Shown here piece after piece: positions 60,545 through 64,000 of a DNA stretch of 64,000 nucleotides. The stretch's first letter is position 1. Each line of letters begins with the position of its first letter. Source of the DNA: an uncultured Eubacteriales bacterium (GTDB lineage Bacteria > Bacillota > Clostridia > Oscillospirales > Oscillospiraceae); assembly GCA_900549475.1 (NCBI GenBank), contig UROF01000004.1, positions 1 to 64,000 of the forward strand. Direction: 5' to 3'. The translations under genes were made by a program, and so were the position numbers. The notes under the pieces were generated by a model that did not search any database, was not told where the DNA came from, and saw only the letters and a program-made list of their open reading frames with translations.

Positions 60545-61441
60545 TCATCTTCGCTCCTCACACGAGGGAATCAGCTGCTCCTGCAGCCGCTCCAGGAATA
60601 GCTCCGCCGCCTTAGAGAAAATCTGCGACTTTTTCCACACCAGGTACATCCCCAGTTCCAGCCTCGGCTGCAGGGGCCGGAAACAGAGGTCACTGCCGGT
60701 GGTATTCACCAGTTTGTCCAGGGTAAAGGCGTAGCCCATCCCCTCATCCACCATCAGCGAGGCATTATAAATGAGATTATAGGTGGCCACGGTGTGCAGC
60801 TCTGCGGACTCCTTTCGGAGCCACCGATACAGACCGCTTTTGTTGTCCACCTGTCGTGAGAGGATCAGCGGCTTGTCCCACAGATCCCGTGGTGAGACAG
60901 CGTCCTGCCCCGCCAGAGGACTGTCCCGCCGCATCAGGACTCCCCAGGTATCTTTCATAGGCAGTTCCAAGTAGTGGTACTTTGCTTTATCCATATCTCC
61001 CAGCAGTACACCGAAGTCTAAAAGGCCTTTGTCCAGGCGCTCGCACACATCCACCGCATCGCCGCTGACAATGTGAAAGTGGATGCCCGGATAACTCTGC
61101 TGGAGCTGATGGGCCGTCCTGGCGATCTGACGCACACCGTCAGTCTCGCCGGTCCCGATATAGATATCTCCGCTGACCGTATCGGCAGATTGCATGATCT
61201 CCTTTTCTGTCCGGTCTGCCAGCTCCAGGATCTCCTCCGCCCGCTTCCGCAGCAGCATTCCCTCCTCGGTGAGGGTGATCTTCCGGTTGCCCCGGATCAT
61301 CAGCTGCTTGCCCAGCGCCTCCTCCAGCTCCCTGAGCTGCCGGGAGAGGGTAGGCTGGGTAAGATGCAGGGACTGGGCAGCCGCCGAGATATTTTGCTCC
61401 CGTGCCACTGCCAGAAAATATTGCAGCACTCTCAATTCCAT
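60545..61441 (-). CDS. LysR-family regulator
   Basis: A 298-residue protein with HTH MELRVLQYFLAVAREQNISAAA and LTQPTLSRQLRELEEALG, closely related to the LysR at 25885. GGAGGT precedes ATG 61441. It is divergent from an acetyltransferase/flavodoxin/hydrolase operon that it probably controls. Confidence 0.94.
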   Translation of the reverse strand: MELRVLQYFLAVAREQNISAAAQSLHLTQPTLSRQLRELEEALGKQLMIRGNRKITLTEEGMLLRKRAEEILELADRTEKEIMQSADTVSGDIYIGTGETDGVRQIARTAHQLQQSYPGIHFHIVSGDAVDVCERLDKGLLDFGVLLGDMDKAKYHYLELPMKDTWGVLMRRDSPLAGQDAVSPRDLWDKPLILSRQVDNKSGLYRWLRKESAELHTVATYNLIYNASLMVDEGMGYAFTLDKLVNTTGSDLCFRPLQPRLELGMYLVWKKSQIFSKAAELFLERLQEQLIPSCEERR

Positions 61442-61522
61442 AGGATCTCACCTCCGGATGATCTGATGATAGCACAAACCAAATATAGTTTTCAAGCATA
61501 GGAAAGTATTCTATATAGGTAT

Positions 61523-61551
61523 TTGTTATCCTTCTTACTGAGTGCTACAAT
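61523..61551 (+). promoter_or_regulatory. Promoter of the acetyltransferase operon
   Basis: TTGTTA, 17 bases, TACAAT. The inverted repeat ATATAG ... CTATAT just upstream (about 61484-61516) may be the LysR site. Confidence 0.7.
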
Positions 61552-61584
61552 AGAAGTGGAAACTATATGTATCAGGAGTAGACA

Positions 61585-62166
61585 ATGGATTTAGAAACAT
61601 TTTTGGAGCATCTCAACAGCGGAAAGCCGGTGCGCGGAGGCAGCGAAGCTCATTTGTTCATGCACGGTGTCAGCCAGGAAGCCCTGCATCTCACAGCAGA
61701 AATCAACGGCAGCTACCACCCACCGGAGGAGCTGCGCGCCCTTTTCTCCCAACTGATCGGCAGGCCGGTGGATGAGTCCTTCGGGCTGTTCCCGCCATTT
61801 TACACCGACTGCGGAAAGAATATCCACATCGGTAAGAATGTCTTTATCAACATGGGCTGCAAGTTCCAGGACCAGGGCGGCATTTTTATCGGGGACGGCG
61901 CCCTGATCGGCCACAACGTGGTACTGGCCACCCTTAACCACGCCAAGTCCCCTCAGGATCGCAGCAGTATGCTCCCCGCCCCCATCCACATCGGCAAAAA
62001 TGTCTGGATCGGCGCCAACGCTACTGTTCTGCCCGGCGTGACCATCGGCGACGGCGCTATTGTGGCAGCCGGGGCGGTCGTAACCAGGGACATCCCGGAA
62101 AACACCATTGTGGGCGGCGTGCCTGCAAAAGTTATACGAACCATCAGTGAGGAGGATATATTATGA
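61585..62166 (+). CDS. Maltose/galactoside O-acetyltransferase-like protein
   Basis: A 193-residue left-handed beta-helix acetyltransferase: [17 protein letters not shown], the catalytic His in LNHAK, and hexapeptide repeats [19 protein letters not shown]. It transfers acetyl from acetyl-CoA to a sugar hydroxyl. The first of three coupled genes. Confidence 0.92.
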   Translation: MDLETFLEHLNSGKPVRGGSEAHLFMHGVSQEALHLTAEINGSYHPPEELRALFSQLIGRPVDESFGLFPPFYTDCGKNIHIGKNVFINMGCKFQDQGGIFIGDGALIGHNVVLATLNHAKSPQDRSSMLPAPIHIGKNVWIGANATVLPGVTIGDGAIVAAGAVVTRDIPENTIVGGVPAKVIRTISEEDIL

Positions 62167-62699
62167 GTAAAAATGTACTGGTTATCTCCACCAGCCTGCG
62201 CCCCAACAGCAATTCCCATATGCTGGCACAGCACTTCGCCCAGGGGGCCAGAGACGCTGGACACCAGGTTGAATGCATCTCCCTGCGGGGAAAGGACCTG
62301 CGCTTTTGCAACGGCTGCATGGCCTGCCTCAAGGCCCCCCGCTGTGTGATCCAGGACGATGCCAACGATATTGTGGAGAAAATGGGAACAGCAGACGTGA
62401 TCTGTTTCGCCACTCCCGTCTATTACTACGAAATGTCCGGACAGATGAAAGTCTTGTTGGATCGAGCCAATCCGCTCTACTCCGCCGACTACCGGTTCCG
62501 GGACATCTATCTGCTCACTGCCTCCGCCGAGAGTGAGGACAGCGCGTCAGACGGCCCGGTGAACGGCCTCGGTGGATGGATCGCCTGTTTTGAAAAAGCC
62601 CGTTTGGCCGGTGTGGTCCGAGGCGGCGGTGCCAACGCTCCCGGTGAGATGCAGTCTGAAAAGCTCACAGAGGCCTATGAGATGGGCCGCAACATCTAA
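62163..62699 (+). CDS. NADPH-dependent FMN reductase-like flavoprotein
   Basis: A 178-residue flavodoxin-fold protein: [17 protein letters not shown] phosphate loop, the cysteine set [13 protein letters not shown] (about 49-61) of iron-sulfur flavoproteins, and [18 protein letters not shown]. It probably reduces quinones or disulfide-like substrates. It overlaps the acetyltransferase by four bases. Confidence 0.92.
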   Translation: MSKNVLVISTSLRPNSNSHMLAQHFAQGARDAGHQVECISLRGKDLRFCNGCMACLKAPRCVIQDDANDIVEKMGTADVICFATPVYYYEMSGQMKVLLDRANPLYSADYRFRDIYLLTASAESEDSASDGPVNGLGGWIACFEKARLAGVVRGGGANAPGEMQSEKLTEAYEMGRNI

Positions 62700-62713
62700 G
62701 GAGGGCAAAACAT

Positions 62714-63688
62714 ATGAATTCCAAATATAACGGATACTCCTTCCCCCTGCGGGACACCGTCAAGCGGGAAGCCGTACGCTTTCACAACCGCTATGGCATT
62801 GAGCTGGCGGGAGATCTGTACCTGCCCAGAGAGGTGGAGGGGAAACTTGCCGCTGTGGCGGTAGCCGGTCCCTTCGGAGCCGTGAAGGAGCAGTGCGCCG
62901 GGCTTTATGCCGAGGAACTGGCCAGCCGGGGCTTTGCCGCCCTGGCCTTTGATCCCTCTTTTATCGGGGAGAGCGGCGGCGAAGTGCGGAATGTGGCTTC
63001 CCCCGATATCAACACCGAGGACTTTTCCGCCGCGGTGGACTTCCTCTCCACCCGGGACTTTATTGATCCCGAGAAAGTGGGCATCCTGGGCATCTGCGGT
63101 TGGGGCGGCATGGCTCTCAACGCCGCCGCTATGGACACCCGCATCAAAGCCACTGTCACCGCCACCATGTACGACATGACCCGGGTGAACGCCAAGGGCT
63201 ACTTTGACGCCGCTGACAGCGCCGACGCCCGGTATGAGACCAAAAAAGCCCTTAACGCCCAGCGGACGAAGGACTACCAAAGCGGCACCTACGCCCGGGC
63301 AGGCGGTGTAGTGGACCCGCTGCCGGAGGATGCTCCCTTCTTCGTAAAGGACTACTACGACTATTACAAGACTGAGCGGGGCTACACAGAGCGGTCCCTC
63401 AACTCCAATGACGGCTGGAACACCACCTCTTCCCTGTCCTTCCTCAATATGCCCATCCTGCGCTACAGCAATGAGATCCGCAGTGCTGTGCTGGTGATCC
63501 ACGGGGAGAAGGCTCACTCCTGCTATTTCAGCCGCGATGCCTTTGCCGATATGGTGAAGGACAACCCTTACGCTGGCAACAAGGAGCTGCTTATTATTCC
63601 CGGTGCGGTCCACACCGATCTCTATGACCGGAAGGACATAATTCCCTTTGACAAGATCCAGCAGTTCTTCCAGTCCCATTTGAAGTAA
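62714..63688 (+). CDS. Alpha/beta hydrolase with GICGWGG nucleophile region
   Basis: A 324-residue hydrolase of the dienelactone-hydrolase-related group. The oxyanion/nucleophile turn is GILGICGWGGMALN (about 127-140), with Cys where Ser is usual. Acid and His are in VLVIHGEKAHSCYF and PGAVHTDLYDR. This type is often found with flavodoxins and oxidoreductases. Substrate unknown. AAGGAGG precedes the ATG. Confidence 0.87.
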   Translation: MNSKYNGYSFPLRDTVKREAVRFHNRYGIELAGDLYLPREVEGKLAAVAVAGPFGAVKEQCAGLYAEELASRGFAALAFDPSFIGESGGEVRNVASPDINTEDFSAAVDFLSTRDFIDPEKVGILGICGWGGMALNAAAMDTRIKATVTATMYDMTRVNAKGYFDAADSADARYETKKALNAQRTKDYQSGTYARAGGVVDPLPEDAPFFVKDYYDYYKTERGYTERSLNSNDGWNTTSSLSFLNMPILRYSNEIRSAVLVIHGEKAHSCYFSRDAFADMVKDNPYAGNKELLIIPGAVHTDLYDRKDIIPFDKIQQFFQSHLK

Positions 63689-63714
63689 GAAAACTGCGGG
63701 GAGGAGGGATATTT

Positions 63715-64000
63715 TTGAAATGGTTTTGCGTACTGCTCGCCATTCTGAGCCTTTCGGCCTGTGGGAGCAGCGAAGCTCTGACAGACTCCAGCCATTCTTC
63801 GTCCAAGCCGGTGATCTCGGAGCAGGAGCCTTCCCACCCCCAGCAGGACAACGGATCTGAGAACAGCCAGGAGGGATCTGCATTGAAAATCACTGTGGGA
63901 AACTATGAACTGCAGGCCACCTTTGCGGACAACAGCTCTGCCGAGGAATGGAAAGAACTGCTTTCCCAAGGTCCTATTACCGTGGAAATGGAGGACTACG
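63715..64000 (+). CDS. Lipoprotein with cyclophilin-like domain, 3' end outside window
   Basis: TTG start with GGAGG seven bases upstream. The signal peptide and lipobox (LSAC) are followed by a Ser/Pro/Gln-rich linker and then KITVGNYELQATFADNSSAEE, the start of the bacterial cyclophilin-like fold (DUF369-type). It continues past base 64000 and belongs to the LysR-linked operon. Confidence 0.8.
   Translation, partial: MKWFCVLLAILSLSACGSSEALTDSSHSSSKPVISEQEPSHPQQDNGSENSQEGSALKITVGNYELQATFADNSSAEEWKELLSQGPITVEMEDY

Noticed and set aside
62696..63883. 395-residue minus-strand frame
   Set aside because: Antisense to the alpha/beta hydrolase and following lipoprotein; no recognisable domain.
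1..64000. CRISPR arrays, rRNA genes, DDE transposases and prophage structural genes
   Set aside because: None seen: no regularly spaced repeats, no rRNA signatures, and no IS-type transposase or phage head/tail genes on either strand.

Overview
The window reads as chromosome of an anaerobic, gut-type Clostridia. Moderate GC, strong AGGAGG ribosome sites, and families such as DUF6809, DUF6076, DUF6132, CD1871A-type CXXC proteins and MobP3 relaxases all point to Oscillospirales (Flavonifractor/Lawsonibacter-like). That placement is inference; no rRNA is present. Genes are dense, often overlap by 4-17 bases, and convergent pairs are usually separated by long, near-perfect bidirectional hairpin terminators.

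Layout. 0-3 kb: two tRNA-Leu genes, a sirtuin, an ArsC-like protein, a rhomboid-like membrane protein with a zinc ribbon, and tRNA-Pro preceded by a broken half copy of itself. 3-6.4 kb: SGNH hydrolase, TetR regulator and oleate hydratase, with a 22-bp perfect palindrome between the last two. 6.4-16.1 kb: an integrative mobilizable element. It holds an AAA/DUF4143 ATPase (flanked by a fossil of the same ATPase-tail/integrase-tail junction), two tandem tyrosine recombinases, DUF6809, a RelE/Phd toxin-antitoxin pair, a relaxase fused to Sel1 repeats, a relaxase accessory protein, a candidate oriT, a replication-like HTH protein and an Xis-like protein. Its control region has two face-to-face promoters and a structured candidate antisense RNA. 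16.1-19.4 kb: possible cargo, namely a zinc-finger DUF6076 protein, an unknown protein, and a DUF6884/GIY-YIG nuclease/winged-helix fusion that is the best candidate here for an undescribed defence or nucleic-acid processing protein.

19.4-25 kb: a magnesium-transport locus with one 5'-truncated mgtA, a receiver-less winged-helix regulator, a second mgtA with a one-base frameshift in an A run, an acidic/proline upstream ORF and a small membrane protein. 25-36 kb: one-component regulators (MerR, LysR, WYL, XRE, AraC-GyrI, TetR, MerR-TipAS) with small flavodoxin, acetyltransferase and stress-type genes, plus a fossil of the TipAS tail. 36.6-39.2 kb: a two-component system, a methyltransferase, and an ABC ATPase cut off before its Walker A motif at the junction with an XRE gene. 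40-47.3 kb: an ABC exporter, a PadR regulator with a clear operator, and an operon of flavoprotein, deformylase, SDR and phosphodiesterase genes. 47.4-51.5 kb: DUF7000, DUF2200 and macro-domain genes, then a small iron-sulfur membrane cluster with a broken thioredoxin.

52.3-60.3 kb: a coherent envelope module. A redox operon (lipoprotein, CXXC mini-protein, NapH-like iron-sulfur membrane protein, TlpA lipoprotein) is divergent from a VanR/CpxR-like two-component system, which is followed by two full-size ABC/FtsX exporters. All three promoters share the motif CTTAACA-N3-ATTTTAW at the same distance from the -10 box, so the response regulator probably controls all three. 60.5-64 kb: a LysR regulator divergent from an acetyltransferase, flavodoxin and alpha/beta hydrolase operon, ending in a partial lipoprotein.
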